Of a stretch of DNA of 64,000 nucleotides, positions 43,669 through 52,710 are shown piece by piece. Numbering within the stretch: the first letter of the stretch is position 1; every line of letters begins with the position of its first letter. The position numbers and the translations under genes are program-made. Location: the NCBI RefSeq assembly GCF_001612945.1, contig NZ_BDBK01000017.1, forward strand, positions 310,001-374,000. The letters are read 5' to 3'. Under the pieces are notes generated by a model that did no database searches, was not told the DNA's origin, and saw only the letters and a program-made list of their open reading frames with translations. The stretch is from Nocardia inohanensis NBRC 100128. GTDB lineage: Bacteria; Actinomycetota; Actinomycetes; Mycobacteriales; Mycobacteriaceae.

Positions 43669-44271
43669 CTACCAAACGGGAAGTCGCCGGCGGTGCTGGG
43701 CGACTTCGGTGATCAGATCCTTGTAGCCGTCGGCGAGTTCGGCGAGCCGGTACCACTGGAGGTGGGCTTCACTGTCCACGCTCCGGTGCGGCTTGTCCTC
43801 GCTGACACGATGTGGACGGGTGGGTCGTCGTGACCGCCCGTCCCCGTTGTTTTTGGCGGGCCGCGAGCCGGCTCCGGACGTCGCGCCCAAAGCCTGTTGT
43901 GCCGCAACCCATTTCGCGGCCATCCGATCGATGACCGCCCCGAGCGTCTCGGTGTGCAATGAGGCTCCCGTGCGGTGCGGGATGTTCACCGCCACCCAAT
44001 CGTCGATGCGCGCCACCAGTTCGGCCCGGCGTTCGTCGATGTCATCTACGAGTTGGCTGCACGTGACCACGCGGGCGGGCGTGGCTCCGGCGGCGTGCGC
44101 GGCCCGCAGGGCATTGGCCCTGCGTTCGTGGCATTGCACCAGTTCGTGGGCGGCTTCGAGCACGTCACGGTCGCGACGGTCGGTGGTTACGGGTTCCCGG
44201 AAGGCGCGCAGCAGCGTTGATGGCGAGGGAAGTTCGGCCCCGAAACCAGCTTCGGTGTAGTCGGTTGCCAT
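43669..44271 (-). CDS. DUF4254-family protein
   Basis: A 200-residue protein. The middle contains LVDDIDERRAELVARIDDWV and TETLGAVIDRMAAKWVAAQ, which I associate with DUF4254, a helical family of unknown role. The N-terminal third has an AAHELVQCHERRANALRAAH helix. ATG 44271 has AAAGGG nine bases upstream. It is convergent with the desaturase operon and divergent from nothing recognisable. Function unknown. Confidence 0.75.
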   Translation of the reverse strand: MATDYTEAGFGAELPSPSTLLRAFREPVTTDRRDRDVLEAAHELVQCHERRANALRAAHAAGATPARVVTCSQLVDDIDERRAELVARIDDWVAVNIPHRTGASLHTETLGAVIDRMAAKWVAAQQALGATSGAGSRPAKNNGDGRSRRPTRPHRVSEDKPHRSVDSEAHLQWYRLAELADGYKDLITEVAQHRRRLPVW

Positions 44272-44738
44272 GTGTCCCACCCTTTGGCTGTTGCTGAAGT
44301 GGATGCGCCAGGGCCGAGGGGGTTTCGGGGAGGGGCTCCCCTCGGCTCCGGCGCAGTACCGCACTGACGGAACGCACAGCCCACCAAACAAACGACACGG
44401 TGAAGAAACCGGGAAATCCGCGACGATGCGAAGGGGGAGACTGTCCGATAATGCGGGACATATTCAGGAAAGCGCGATAGTCGAACGGGCGCAACCATCC
44501 GGCGCGTGATCGGCGAACCTGCCTGAAAATCGTTATACAGCATTACGACTGGGTCACATGGGTGCTGCGTTTGGTGGCGGATCGACACCTCGCGGCGGGA
44601 CGGATGGGACGGATGGGACTTCGAGCCCGAAGAGAGACCACCGGGTCTACGCGCCGGTAAGTTACCGAGGCTTATGAATAGCTATCGGTGCGGCGTGCCG
44701 GGCGCGCGCCGCGCCGTACTCCGTTAGCCTCGATATTC
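44272..44738. other. 467-base non-coding region with a short tandem repeat
   Basis: No convincing gene lies here. It contains a GGGACGGAT unit repeated twice plus a partial third (44597-44619), a likely -10 element TAGCCT about nine bases before the GTG at 44739, and the ribosome site of the divergent DUF4254 gene. Both flanking genes are transcribed away from it. Confidence 0.5.
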
Positions 44739-45059
44739 GTGCCCGCCTATGCGTCATCACCCGAGCTGCGATTCGGTTTCATGTTCGCACTGGAAGACCC
44801 GGAGCGAATCGCCGAAGTCGTGCGCAATCTGATCGTTCGCCGGACGGTGTCGGTGTTCCGCCTGGCGCACCTCTCCGACGACAACGGACCGCCCGAGCGC
44901 TACGTCGTGAACTGGGCGGCGCTGCCGCAGATCGCCGTCACCACCGCCGCGCCGGATCCCGACGAATTGCGTTCCAGCGGAACGATGCTGGTCAACGCCT
45001 TCCTGGGGGAAGACGGTGAGGTGAGTCTGTACTCGGCGGACGGGCCTGCGTCGCATTAG
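44739..45059 (+). CDS. Hypothetical small protein
   Basis: A 106-residue protein, with GTG 44739 closely following a TAGCCT -10 element, probably a leaderless transcript. Its sequence includes FGFMFALEDPERIAEVVRNL, then RTVSVFRLAHLSDDNGPPERYVVNW, and a short alternating C-terminus. No signal, membrane segment or known motif. It lies alone, ahead of the 38-residue peptide gene. I do not recognise it; ATG 44781 is a less likely start. Confidence 0.55.
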   Translation: MPAYASSPELRFGFMFALEDPERIAEVVRNLIVRRTVSVFRLAHLSDDNGPPERYVVNWAALPQIAVTTAAPDPDELRSSGTMLVNAFLGEDGEVSLYSADGPASH

Positions 45060-45203
45060 TTTCCGCCGTGTGGCACAGCGCACACCAGCTCTTAGTTACC
45101 TCTCAGCTACTGGCAAGGGATGTGTAAGCCTCCCTCGGCAGGGTGGGTCCAGTCGCCGATCGGAGATCCCGGCCGGCGGCGGAACCAACAGAGAGGTTGA
45201 AAA

Positions 45204-45320
45204 ATGATTCCGGTCATCATCAATACTGGTAGCGCTGCCCTCGACGGACTGTTCAGCACCGGTTCGGCGGCGTTGAGCGGCATTCTCAACACCTTGTGGA
45301 CCGGTTCCTTCGGTCGTTAA
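45204..45320 (+). CDS. 38-residue hydrophobic peptide with an internal repeat
   Basis: A 38-residue peptide opening MIPVIINTGSAALDGLF and ending WTGSFGR. It holds two copies of an 11-residue unit, TGSAALDGLFS and TGSAALSGILN. ATG 45204 has AGAGG seven bases upstream, and the frame stops just before a strong terminator, the marks of a real, separately transcribed small gene. No cysteines or charged tail; it may be a membrane-active or secreted peptide, but this is guessed from hydrophobicity only. Confidence 0.65.
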   Translation: MIPVIINTGSAALDGLFSTGSAALSGILNTLWTGSFGR

Positions 45321-45350
45321 TCGCATTTTTGCGAAGGGTTTTCGGGCGAA

Positions 45351-45383
45351 CCGCCCCGAGTGGATGCACTCGGGGCGGTTTTT
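45351..45383 (+). terminator. Rho-independent terminator after the small peptide gene
   Basis: CCGCCCCGAGT (45351-45361) pairs perfectly with ACTCGGGGCGG (45368-45378), loop GGATGC, followed by TTTTT (45379-45383). It ends the peptide transcript 30 bases after its stop and may also protect the conservon from readthrough on the opposite strand. Confidence 0.85.
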
Positions 45384-45428
45384 CGTAGCCGGTGCCGCCG
45401 GGCCCGGATCCGCTGCGAAGGTCCGGGC

Positions 45429-46025
45429 TCAGCCCGCCAGCGCGGGGGCGCGCCGGGCCGTCAGGATCTGCTCCAGCAGCGCCACCAGCACCAGCTTCAC
45501 CGATTCCCGGTCGCGGGCATCGCAATTCATCAGATGGACGGTCGGGTCCAGGTCGAGGGCCTCGCGCACCTCGTCCAGTTCGAAGGCGCGGCCGCCCGCG
45601 AATCGGTTGACCGCCACCACGAACGGGGTGCGGCGGCGTTCGAAGAAGTCGAGCACCGGGTAGCAGTCCTCGACGCGATCGGTATCGACCATGATCACGC
45701 CGCCGAGCGCGCCGTCGAGCAGGTCGTCCCAGAGGAATTCGAAGCGTTCCTGGCCCGGGGTGCCGAAGAGGTAGAGCACCAGGCTCTGATCCAGGGTGAT
45801 GCGGCCGAAGTCCAGGGCCACCGTGGTGGTGGTCTTCCCGGTCGCCGGGCCCACATCGTCCACGCCCATCGAGACGGTGGTCATGGCGGCCTCGGTGGCC
45901 AAGGGTTCGATTTCGGAGATGGCGCCGATCAAAGTGGTTTTCCCGACGCCGAACCCGCCACTGATCACGATCTTGACCGAGGAGGCGAGCGGGGCGGGGG
46001 CGGAGTTCTCAGAGGGCCCGAACAA
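45429..46025 (-). CDS. cvnD: Conservon GTPase CvnD
   Basis: A small Ras-like GTPase of about 198 residues that partners the roadblock protein in the conservon. The P-loop is SGGFGVGKTTL, then FGTPGQERFEFLW (switch II), and VAVNRFAGG resembles the NKxD motif with an altered aspartate. The start is uncertain; TTG 46025 gives the usual distance to the P-loop, while ATG 46064 would overlap the DUF742 gene by 56 bases. It is last of the four-gene conservon. Known conservons tie membrane kinases to development and cell surface processes. Confidence 0.85.
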   Translation of the reverse strand: MFGPSENSAPAPLASSVKIVISGGFGVGKTTLIGAISEIEPLATEAAMTTVSMGVDDVGPATGKTTTTVALDFGRITLDQSLVLYLFGTPGQERFEFLWDDLLDGALGGVIMVDTDRVEDCYPVLDFFERRRTPFVVAVNRFAGGRAFELDEVREALDLDPTVHLMNCDARDRESVKLVLVALLEQILTARRAPALAG

Positions 46026-46446
46026 GATCCCGGATCCTTTCCAGTGCGGACACGGACAATTCATCGGGCGCGTTCACGGCCGCGTGCCCGGCCGAGACCA
46101 GATCGCTGACCAATACCCGTGCCACCCCGACCGGGACGTGCAGGGCGGCGCCGATTTCGGCGATGGAGTGGGGGCGCTGACAAAGCCGCACCACTCGCTC
46201 CAGTTCGAAGCGCAGTGGTGCGGACAGGGCGGCGGGGGTGGCGCGGACCAGGGTTTCCAGGCGCAGGCCGTCCACCAGGGGGGTGGTGCGGCCCGAGGTC
46301 ATCATGAACGGGCGCACCACTTGTTCTTCGGCTTCGCTTGCGGCGGAAGGCTTTTCGCTCCGCACCACGGGGTAGCTGCCGGTCCAGTCGGTTGGCCGGT
46401 TCAGCGCGATCATGCGCGGATCCGGCAATCTATGCGAATCGCTCAT
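46009..46446 (-). CDS. cvnC: Conservon DUF742 protein CvnC
   Basis: A 145-residue protein with the DUF742 winged-helix-like pattern: VRPFMMTSGRTTP, then RFELERVVRLCQRPHSIAEIGAALHVPVGVARVLVSDLVSAG. CvnC is a DNA- or protein-binding adaptor of the conservon in Streptomyces. Its ATG 46446 overlaps the roadblock gene stop by ATGA. It sits between CvnB and CvnD in the usual order, so the identification is firm. Confidence 0.9.
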   Translation of the reverse strand: MSDSHRLPDPRMIALNRPTDWTGSYPVVRSEKPSAASEAEEQVVRPFMMTSGRTTPLVDGLRLETLVRATPAALSAPLRFELERVVRLCQRPHSIAEIGAALHVPVGVARVLVSDLVSAGHAAVNAPDELSVSALERIRDLVRAL

Positions 46447-46871
46447 CGGCTCAACGACTCTCGTAATTCGGTGATCAGCGCCGGGGTGAGCAATGCGCCG
46501 GCCCGGTCGGCCAGTACCGCCATCTGATATCCGACCAGCCCCACATCCGCGTCGCTGTCGGCGATGACGCCGATACAGCTGCCGTTGGCCATCGCCGAGA
46601 CCAGTAGGAACCCACGCCCCATCTCGATCATGATGAGCCGTAGCCCGTCGAAATCGTAACTGCGCGAAGCGCTTCGGCCCAGACTGGTGAGCCCGGAGAC
46701 GATGGCCGCGAGCCGGTCGGCCGCCGTCCGGTCCAGCCCCTCGGACATGGCCATCAGCAGCCCGTCGGAGGAGACCGCGACCGCGTCGCGCACGCCGGAG
46801 GTGGTGCGCACGAAGTCGGCCAGCAGCCAGTTGAAGGTGTGCGGGTCGGTGTCGGTGTAGTGGGTGGTCAC
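46443..46871 (-). CDS. cvnB: Conservon roadblock/LC7 protein CvnB
   Basis: A 142-residue roadblock/LC7 domain protein: TFNWLLADFVRTTSGVRDAVAVSSDGLLMA, then SLGRSASRSYDFDGLRLIMIEMGRGFLLV. It bridges the sensor kinase CvnA to the GTPase CvnD and usually regulates its nucleotide exchange. The start is GTG 46871 with AGGAGG eight bases upstream. It overlaps CvnA by four bases (GTGA) and CvnC by four, so the set is translationally coupled. Confidence 0.92.
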   Translation of the reverse strand: MTTHYTDTDPHTFNWLLADFVRTTSGVRDAVAVSSDGLLMAMSEGLDRTAADRLAAIVSGLTSLGRSASRSYDFDGLRLIMIEMGRGFLLVSAMANGSCIGVIADSDADVGLVGYQMAVLADRAGALLTPALITELRESLSR

Positions 46872-49822
46872 CTGCGGTCCTCCTGTGCAATCGTGCCCCC
46901 GGGTACCGGCGGCGTATCCCGCTCGCCGCGCTGATGCCCGGCCCGGAACCCGGCCAGCATGCCGCGCACCGCCTCCGGAGATCGTTCGGCGATCGGCGCG
47001 ACGGGCCGGGTGCCCGTCTCGGGCTGGGCGCCACCCGGAGCGGCGCCCGATTTCTCGCGAGTCTTCCGCTCCCGCTTGACGAGACCGTTTCGCGTACGTT
47101 GCACGCCCGGAACGGATTCCGCAACAGCCGCGGCCGCCCCGTTTGCGCCCCCCGAAACCACCCCGTCACCAACCGGCGCCGCGACGGCAGCCCGCGGCAC
47201 GGCGTATCCGCCCGGTACCGGCCCGGCGCCCACCCCCGGCTGACCGTCGGCTGCGTTGCCGCCCAACGAAATCCCGGGAACGCCCGGCCGGACGACGCGC
47301 CCATTAGATCCGGGTCGGCCGTTGGCCGGAGCCGGATGGTCGAACCCGTGCGGGGAAGCGCCGTTGGCCGGAGCCGGATCGTCGAACCTACGGGGGGAAA
47401 CGCCGTTGGCCGAAGCCGGGCGGTCGAACCCCTGCGGGGAAGCGCCGTTGGCCGGAGCCGGATCGAGTCCGCGTGGGAAAGCGCCGTTGGCGGCACCCCG
47501 GGCATCGGGGAATCGATTGTCGCCCATCGGGTTTGCCGGTCCGGCGGCCGATAGCGGGCTGTCGTTCCGATCGGAGTTCGGTGACTGCCAGGGTTTGCCG
47601 TCCACGTCGGTGAGCGGGACGAGTTTGATCGGGTTGCCAGGGACCGGAATCGGGTAGGAGCCGGTGATCGGGCCGTCGGCGTCGGCGGGGGCGAACTTCT
47701 CACCACCGCTGATGTCGGCGTGGAACGTGTCGGATGCCGGTGCGCCGGTTCCGTCGGCGGCCGGGTGGGTTCCGGTCGGGGCGGAGTGGCGGCCGGCGGT
47801 GGGCGCGGGGGCCGTCAGTGCGTCCTGGATCGGCGGGTTGGGCTGGGGCGCGGCGTGTTTGGCGTCCTCGGGGAAGACGGGGGCCGGGGCGTTGGGGTCG
47901 GCGAGCAGGTCGGCCGGGAGGGTGAGGCGGGCGACGACGCCGCTGGTGGGGGAGACGGTGAGCTCGACCTGGATGCCCAGGCGCCGGGCCAAGCGGCCGA
48001 CGACGAAGTGGCCGAGGAAGCGGGTGGGGGCCACCAGGAAGTCGGCTTCGCCCTTCAGCCGGGCATTGGCGATGGCGAGCTGGTCGGGGGGCATGCCGAC
48101 GCCGTGGTCGACGACGGCGAGCATGTAGCGGGGGCCGATGCGCCGGCCGTAGATCTCGACCTCGAGATCGGGTGGGGAGAAGGACAATCCGTTCTCGATG
48201 AGTTCGGCGAGCATATGGGCGAGTTCGCTGACCGACGCGCCGGTGATGGCGATCTCGTCGACCCGGCGCAGCACCACGCGGCGGTAGTCGTCCACCTCGG
48301 AGAGGCCGGCGCGGATGACATCGCTGAGCGGGATGGGCTTGGCCCAGCGGCGCGGGGACGATTCCCCGACCAGCACCAGCAGGCTCTCGGCATTGCGGCG
48401 CATCCGCGTTGCCAGGTGATCGAGTTCGAAGAGGTTGGACAGTGCGTTGGGGTCCAGTTCCTCGCGTTCGAAATCGCTGATCAGGCCGAGCTGGCGGCGC
48501 ACCAGGTTCTGATTGCGGCGCGCCAGGTTCGCCATCGATTCGGTGGTGTTGCGGCGCAGCCGGGCCTGGGCGGAGGCGAGCTCGTAGGCGGTGGTCTGCA
48601 CCCGATCCAGCGCGTGCGCGACCGAGACGATCTCCTCGCCCGCGCTCGCGTCGGCGCGCACGGGTTCCGGTGGCGCCGGGTCGGTTCCGGATTCCTCCTG
48701 CCAGGCGGCGATGAGTTGCGGCAGCCGCTGCTCGGCCACCACATCGGCCGCTTCGGCGAGCCCGGCCAGCGGTCGCACGATGGCGCGCACCGTCGCGACC
48801 ACCAGGCTCACCTGCGCGGCGACCGCGAACAGCGCGGCCAGCACGTACAGCGCGAGCACCATGGCCGCGTCACCACGCAATTCCTCGGCGCGGGCGTGGA
48901 TCTGCTCGCCCACCGACCGCTGCACCCCGCGTTCGGCATCGATGACCGAGCTCATCTGCCGCCACCAGGCGGCCGTGTCGACCGGTTCCAGCAGCGGCCC
49001 GCGCACCGATCCGATGGCCACCGCCTCGGCTTCGGCGGCCCGCACCGAATCATCGCTGCGCATGGCCGAATACAGCTGGGAGCGCTGGCCGGGGGTGGCA
49101 TCGCGTTCGAAGGCGGTGACGACGGCCTGCTTGCCGGCGCGGATATCGAGGAACTGCACGTATTCGCCGGCGCCGAATCCGCCCGCGGCGAAGACGCCGT
49201 TGAGGAAGCCGCGCTCCTGCGCCGTGAACTCCTTGACCTCGCCGAGCGCGTACAGGCTCTGCAATCCGCGCCACAGCGCGTCGTCGTTCGCCCGCTGCGA
49301 GCCCGGCCGCGCCTGATTCAGCGCCAGAATCGCATTGGTGTAGAAGGTGAACGAGTTGGCGCGGTCGACGCGCCGCGCGTCCACGTCGGCCCGGTTCCCG
49401 GTCACGCCGGAGAGTTGTGACAGCGCCGCGCGCACCTGATCGGCTCCGGGTGCTTCGTCGGCGAGGGTGCGGTTCAGCGCTTGCAGCGCCGAGTCGACGG
49501 CGGAGCGCTGCTGCGTCACGGCATCGCGCAGACCGCCGTCGCCGCCGAGCAGGCCGTTGGTGAGGCCGCGTTCGCGCTGCACCTCGTGCACCAGATCCTG
49601 TGTCGCCAAAGCCAGGTCGACCGCGCTCGCGGTGGCGCCGGTATCGCGGTATTTGCTCACTTCACCGGCGATGATCAGCCCCAGCAGCGCCAATACCAAC
49701 GCCACCGAGACGACGAGAATGCGGCGCAGGCGCGCGCGAATGGTGCGCGGACGCACGAATTCCGTTGCGGCGGTGAGCTTCGCGTCACCCGGCGGCGACA
49801 ATTCAGCCGAACGCAAATCCAC
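46868..49822 (-). CDS. cvnA: Conservon sensor histidine kinase CvnA
   Basis: A kinase of about 984 residues. Two membrane helices (ILVVSVALVLALLG, and VLALYVLAALFAVAAQVSLVV) frame an extracellular nitrate/nitrite-sensing-like domain; HAMP-like and histidine-kinase ATPase domains follow (HMLAELIENGLSFSPP and VVDHGVGM). The last 300 residues are a proline/alanine/glycine tail with four 14-residue repeats. The classical phosphorylated histidine is not evident, as usual in CvnA. Start candidates are GTG 49822 (AGGAG three bases off) or TTG 49816 (nine bases off); ATG 49918 lacks a site. Confidence 0.88.
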   Translation of the reverse strand: MDLRSAELSPPGDAKLTAATEFVRPRTIRARLRRILVVSVALVLALLGLIIAGEVSKYRDTGATASAVDLALATQDLVHEVQRERGLTNGLLGGDGGLRDAVTQQRSAVDSALQALNRTLADEAPGADQVRAALSQLSGVTGNRADVDARRVDRANSFTFYTNAILALNQARPGSQRANDDALWRGLQSLYALGEVKEFTAQERGFLNGVFAAGGFGAGEYVQFLDIRAGKQAVVTAFERDATPGQRSQLYSAMRSDDSVRAAEAEAVAIGSVRGPLLEPVDTAAWWRQMSSVIDAERGVQRSVGEQIHARAEELRGDAAMVLALYVLAALFAVAAQVSLVVATVRAIVRPLAGLAEAADVVAEQRLPQLIAAWQEESGTDPAPPEPVRADASAGEEIVSVAHALDRVQTTAYELASAQARLRRNTTESMANLARRNQNLVRRQLGLISDFEREELDPNALSNLFELDHLATRMRRNAESLLVLVGESSPRRWAKPIPLSDVIRAGLSEVDDYRRVVLRRVDEIAITGASVSELAHMLAELIENGLSFSPPDLEVEIYGRRIGPRYMLAVVDHGVGMPPDQLAIANARLKGEADFLVAPTRFLGHFVVGRLARRLGIQVELTVSPTSGVVARLTLPADLLADPNAPAPVFPEDAKHAAPQPNPPIQDALTAPAPTAGRHSAPTGTHPAADGTGAPASDTFHADISGGEKFAPADADGPITGSYPIPVPGNPIKLVPLTDVDGKPWQSPNSDRNDSPLSAAGPANPMGDNRFPDARGAANGAFPRGLDPAPANGASPQGFDRPASANGVSPRRFDDPAPANGASPHGFDHPAPANGRPGSNGRVVRPGVPGISLGGNAADGQPGVGAGPVPGGYAVPRAAVAAPVGDGVVSGGANGAAAAVAESVPGVQRTRNGLVKRERKTREKSGAAPGGAQPETGTRPVAPIAERSPEAVRGMLAGFRAGHQRGERDTPPVPGGTIAQEDRR
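47321..47490 (-). repeat. 42-bp minisatellite inside cvnA
   Basis: The string GTTGGCCG(A/G)AGCCGG, or a close variant, recurs at 47321, 47363, 47405 and 47447, an exact 42-base period, with GTTGGCGGC at 47486 (39 bases on). It encodes four copies of a 14-residue NGASPhGFDhPAPA-like unit in the tail of the conservon kinase. The period is a multiple of three, so copy-number change would leave the frame intact. Confidence 0.8.
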
Positions 49823-49989
49823 ACACTCCTGATATCGGCCGCCGTGCGCGCATCGAATCGCGTGGGCGTTCTGACAAATCTGGTCACAATGTGTGATAGC
49901 CAGATGTGTTCTCCGCATCCTGTGGGAAACAACGGAGTGAACAACGGCTCACCGCGGCGCGGGTCGCGCGGATATGCCGGCCGTGTCGC

Positions 49990-50970
49990 TCAGGGCAGTG
50001 CGGGCGCGGCCTCGTAGATCCGGCGCACCACGTCTTCGATATCGGGTTCCTCGATGGACAGGTCGCGCACCTCCGCGCGCGCCGAGACCGCCGCGAGCAA
50101 TTGTGCGGCGGTGGTGATCTCGGTATCGAAGGCCAGCCGCTGCCGCATGCCGGAGCCCTCGCTGCCCAGTAGTTTCGAGCCGGGCAGATCGGTCAGATCG
50201 GGTGTCGGCTCGGCCAGATCCACGGTGAGCACCCGGTGCGCGCCGACGGTGGCGGCCAGCCCGGCCAGCGAACCGTCGTAGGCGAGGCGGCCGTGGTCGA
50301 CCACCAGCACCCGTTCGCAGAGCCGCTCGATATCGCCCATATCGTGGGTGGTCAGCAGCAGCGTGGTGCCACGTTCGGCCCGCTCGTAGCGCAGGAATTC
50401 GCGTAATCGCTGTTTGGACAGGACATCCAGGCCGATGGTGGGTTCGTCCAGGATCACCAGCTCCGGCGAGTGCAGCAGCGCCGCCGCCACTTCCGCGCGC
50501 ATGCGCTGCCCCAGCGACAGCTGCCGCACGGGCGTGTCCAGGGTCCCGGCCATCTCCAGCTGCTCCACCAGCTCGCCGGTCCGGGTGCGCGCCGCGCCCG
50601 GTTCGAGGCGGTGGATCGCGGCGAGGATCGAGAACGATTCGCGCAGTGGCAGATCCCACCACAGCTGGGACCGCTGTCCGAAGACCACCCCGATCCGCCC
50701 GGCCAGCTCCCGCCGCCGGCGCACCGGATCCAGCCCGCAGGTGCGCAGCCGTCCCGAGGTCGGGACCAGGATGCCGGTGATCATCTTGATGGTGGTGGAC
50801 TTCCCGGCCCCGTTCGCGCCGATGTAGCCGACCGCGGCCCCGCGCTCCACCCGGAAGCTCATGGCGTCCACCGCGGTGATCTCCTCGCGTCGCCGCCGCC
50901 AGCGCCCGGTCTTGCGGTGCAGTACGAAAGTCCTGGTCAGTTCCTCGATCTCGATGACCGGAGCGCTCAT
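49990..50970 (-). CDS. ABC-2 exporter ATPase subunit
   Basis: A 326-residue ATP-binding cassette. Walker A is GANGAGKSTT, the signature LSLGQRMRAEVA, Walker B LVILDEPTIGLD, and the switch histidine LTTHDM. The order and the C-terminal extension (about 240-326) match daunorubicin-resistance-type exporters. ATG 50970 has AAGGAGG eight bases upstream. Its start overlaps the permease stop by ATGA, so it is co-translated with the two permeases upstream. Substrate unknown. Confidence 0.9.
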   Translation of the reverse strand: MSAPVIEIEELTRTFVLHRKTGRWRRRREEITAVDAMSFRVERGAAVGYIGANGAGKSTTIKMITGILVPTSGRLRTCGLDPVRRRRELAGRIGVVFGQRSQLWWDLPLRESFSILAAIHRLEPGAARTRTGELVEQLEMAGTLDTPVRQLSLGQRMRAEVAAALLHSPELVILDEPTIGLDVLSKQRLREFLRYERAERGTTLLLTTHDMGDIERLCERVLVVDHGRLAYDGSLAGLAATVGAHRVLTVDLAEPTPDLTDLPGSKLLGSEGSGMRQRLAFDTEITTAAQLLAAVSARAEVRDLSIEEPDIEDVVRRIYEAAPALP

Positions 50971-51782
50971 CCGCCGCCTCCTTGATAGTGCCTGGTGCCC
51001 GCTCGCCACATGAACAGGGCCGCCGCCCACACCCACAGCGCGGCGATCGGCGCGGCCCAGGCCAGCCAGGCGGGCAGTAGGGCCGGTCCGGGCAGTCCGA
51101 GCAGGGCGATGGCGGGCAGGTAGGAGGTGAAGGCGACCGGAATGAGAAATCCGAAGACCAGCTTCATCGGCCCGGGGAAGACCGAGGTCGGCTGCATGGA
51201 GGCGTAGGAGCCGCCGTAGGTGAAGGCATTGGTCAGTTCCGCGCCGTCGATGAGGAAGAACTGCACCCCGGCGGCGGTCACGAAGAGCCCGGCGAAGATC
51301 GCGATCCCGGCGAGCAGGGTGAGCGTGAACAGGATCAGATGCGCTGCGGTCCAGTCGATGTCGTTGCGGGTGAGGCCGAAGCCGAGCACGGTGGCCGCCA
51401 CCGCGATGCGGGCCAGCCGGCGCAGCGCCAGATCGCTGGTCATGAGTTGCAGCAGCAGTGGTTGCGGGCGTAGGTAGAAAGCGTCGAGGCGGCCTTCGCG
51501 AATGTAGGTGGGCAGCGTGTCGGCGTGCCCGACGAGCATGTCGGCGATGGCGAAGGAGGTATTGCTGAGCCCGAAAAGCAATAGCATGCCGTTCAATTCG
51601 AGCCCGCCGAGTTGCGGCACATTGTGGAAGATCACCCACATTTCGCCGAATTCCACCAGCCCGATGAGAAAGGCGCTGAAGACATCGGTGGCGAAGGAGA
51701 TCGGATAGGCCCGCTGGGCGCGCAGCCGGGAGGCGATCACGGCGCGATAGGGCGCGAATGCGGAGGGGCGGGTCTCAGCCAC
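50967..51782 (-). CDS. ABC-2 exporter permease subunit
   Basis: A 271-residue membrane protein of about six helices, in the DUF990-like group: FATDVFSAFLIGLVEFGEMWVIF, GLSNTSFAIADMLVGHADTLPTYIREGRLDAFYLRPQPLL, and a late SYLPAIALLGLPG block. The short loop DTLPTYIREGRLDAFYLRPQ matches the usual coupling region. The start is GTG 51782 with GGAGG six bases upstream, overlapping the second permease by eight bases. It works with the ATPase at 49990 and the permease at 51775. Confidence 0.88.
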   Translation of the reverse strand: MAETRPSAFAPYRAVIASRLRAQRAYPISFATDVFSAFLIGLVEFGEMWVIFHNVPQLGGLELNGMLLLFGLSNTSFAIADMLVGHADTLPTYIREGRLDAFYLRPQPLLLQLMTSDLALRRLARIAVAATVLGFGLTRNDIDWTAAHLILFTLTLLAGIAIFAGLFVTAAGVQFFLIDGAELTNAFTYGGSYASMQPTSVFPGPMKLVFGFLIPVAFTSYLPAIALLGLPGPALLPAWLAWAAPIAALWVWAAALFMWRAGTRHYQGGGG

Positions 51783-52578
51783 CTTGCACCTCCAGTTTGC
51801 GGCGGCCGGCGCGCAGCAGCAATTGTCCGGCGGCGAGCAGCACGACCATCCAGAAGCATTGCACGGCAATGATTTCGATGGCGTCCACACCGGTGCTGCG
51901 ACCCGAGAGCACGTCGATCGGCCATTGCAGCATGGAGGGGAACGGGGTGGCGCCGGCGAGCGTGCGCAGCCAGTCCGGGAACAGGTGCACCGGCGCGAAC
52001 AGGCCCGCCAGGAAGGTGCCCAGGATCATGTGCAGGGCGCGCAGTCCCCGGGTTTCGACCAGCCAGAAGCCGGCCAGGCAGACCGCGAACATGGACAGGT
52101 AGGAGAGCGCCATCGCCAATCCCATGCTGATCGCGCCCAGCACATAGGGTCCGGGCGTGGCGGGGAAGGCGAGGCCGAAGGTGAGCGCGCCGAGCACGAC
52201 GCTGGGCAGCGCGCGCGGGATGAGCGTGGCGCCCGCCCGGCCGAGATACTCCGAGAGCCCGGCGATCTGGATGTCGATGGGCCGCAGGAAGTCGATGGCC
52301 ACATCGCCGGTGCGGATGCGCTCGACGATATCGGGCACCACCCAGAAGGCGATGGCTCCGAGCAGTCCCTGCGACAACCAGATGTAGGCGCCGATGGTCC
52401 CGCTGTCGTAGCCGCCGAATCCGTTGCCGGCGTGCACCGCCGCGGTCAGCACGGAGGCGCGCACGCAGCCGAAGACCAGGTTGGTGATCAGGCCGGCGAG
52501 CATGGCCAGCCGGTACGTCGATTGCCGGCGGAAGCCCGCCTTGACCAATTGCCAGTAGACCCCCACCGTACTGCGCAC
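51775..52578 (-). CDS. ABC-2 exporter permease subunit
   Basis: A 267-residue membrane protein with six helices. YIWLSQGLLGAIAFWVVPDIVERIRTGDVAIDFLRPIDIQ is the coupling-loop region shared with the partner permease, showing common descent. The start is GTG 52578 with no ribosome site but a TAATGT -10 element just upstream, so it is probably leaderless and is the first gene of the three-gene exporter operon. It is divergent from ectB. Substrate unknown. Confidence 0.86.
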   Translation of the reverse strand: MRSTVGVYWQLVKAGFRRQSTYRLAMLAGLITNLVFGCVRASVLTAAVHAGNGFGGYDSGTIGAYIWLSQGLLGAIAFWVVPDIVERIRTGDVAIDFLRPIDIQIAGLSEYLGRAGATLIPRALPSVVLGALTFGLAFPATPGPYVLGAISMGLAMALSYLSMFAVCLAGFWLVETRGLRALHMILGTFLAGLFAPVHLFPDWLRTLAGATPFPSMLQWPIDVLSGRSTGVDAIEIIAVQCFWMVVLLAAGQLLLRAGRRKLEVQGG

Positions 52579-52710
52579 AAGAGTTTGACATTACGGGTGC
52601 TGCGCTCCGGCGGCAATCGGTAGGCTCGGATTCGCCGAAAACGTTCCGCACCGGGGTCCGTCAGTGATAGAAACATCCACGTTTCACTTGCTGACCGCTA
52701 GGACCACCCG

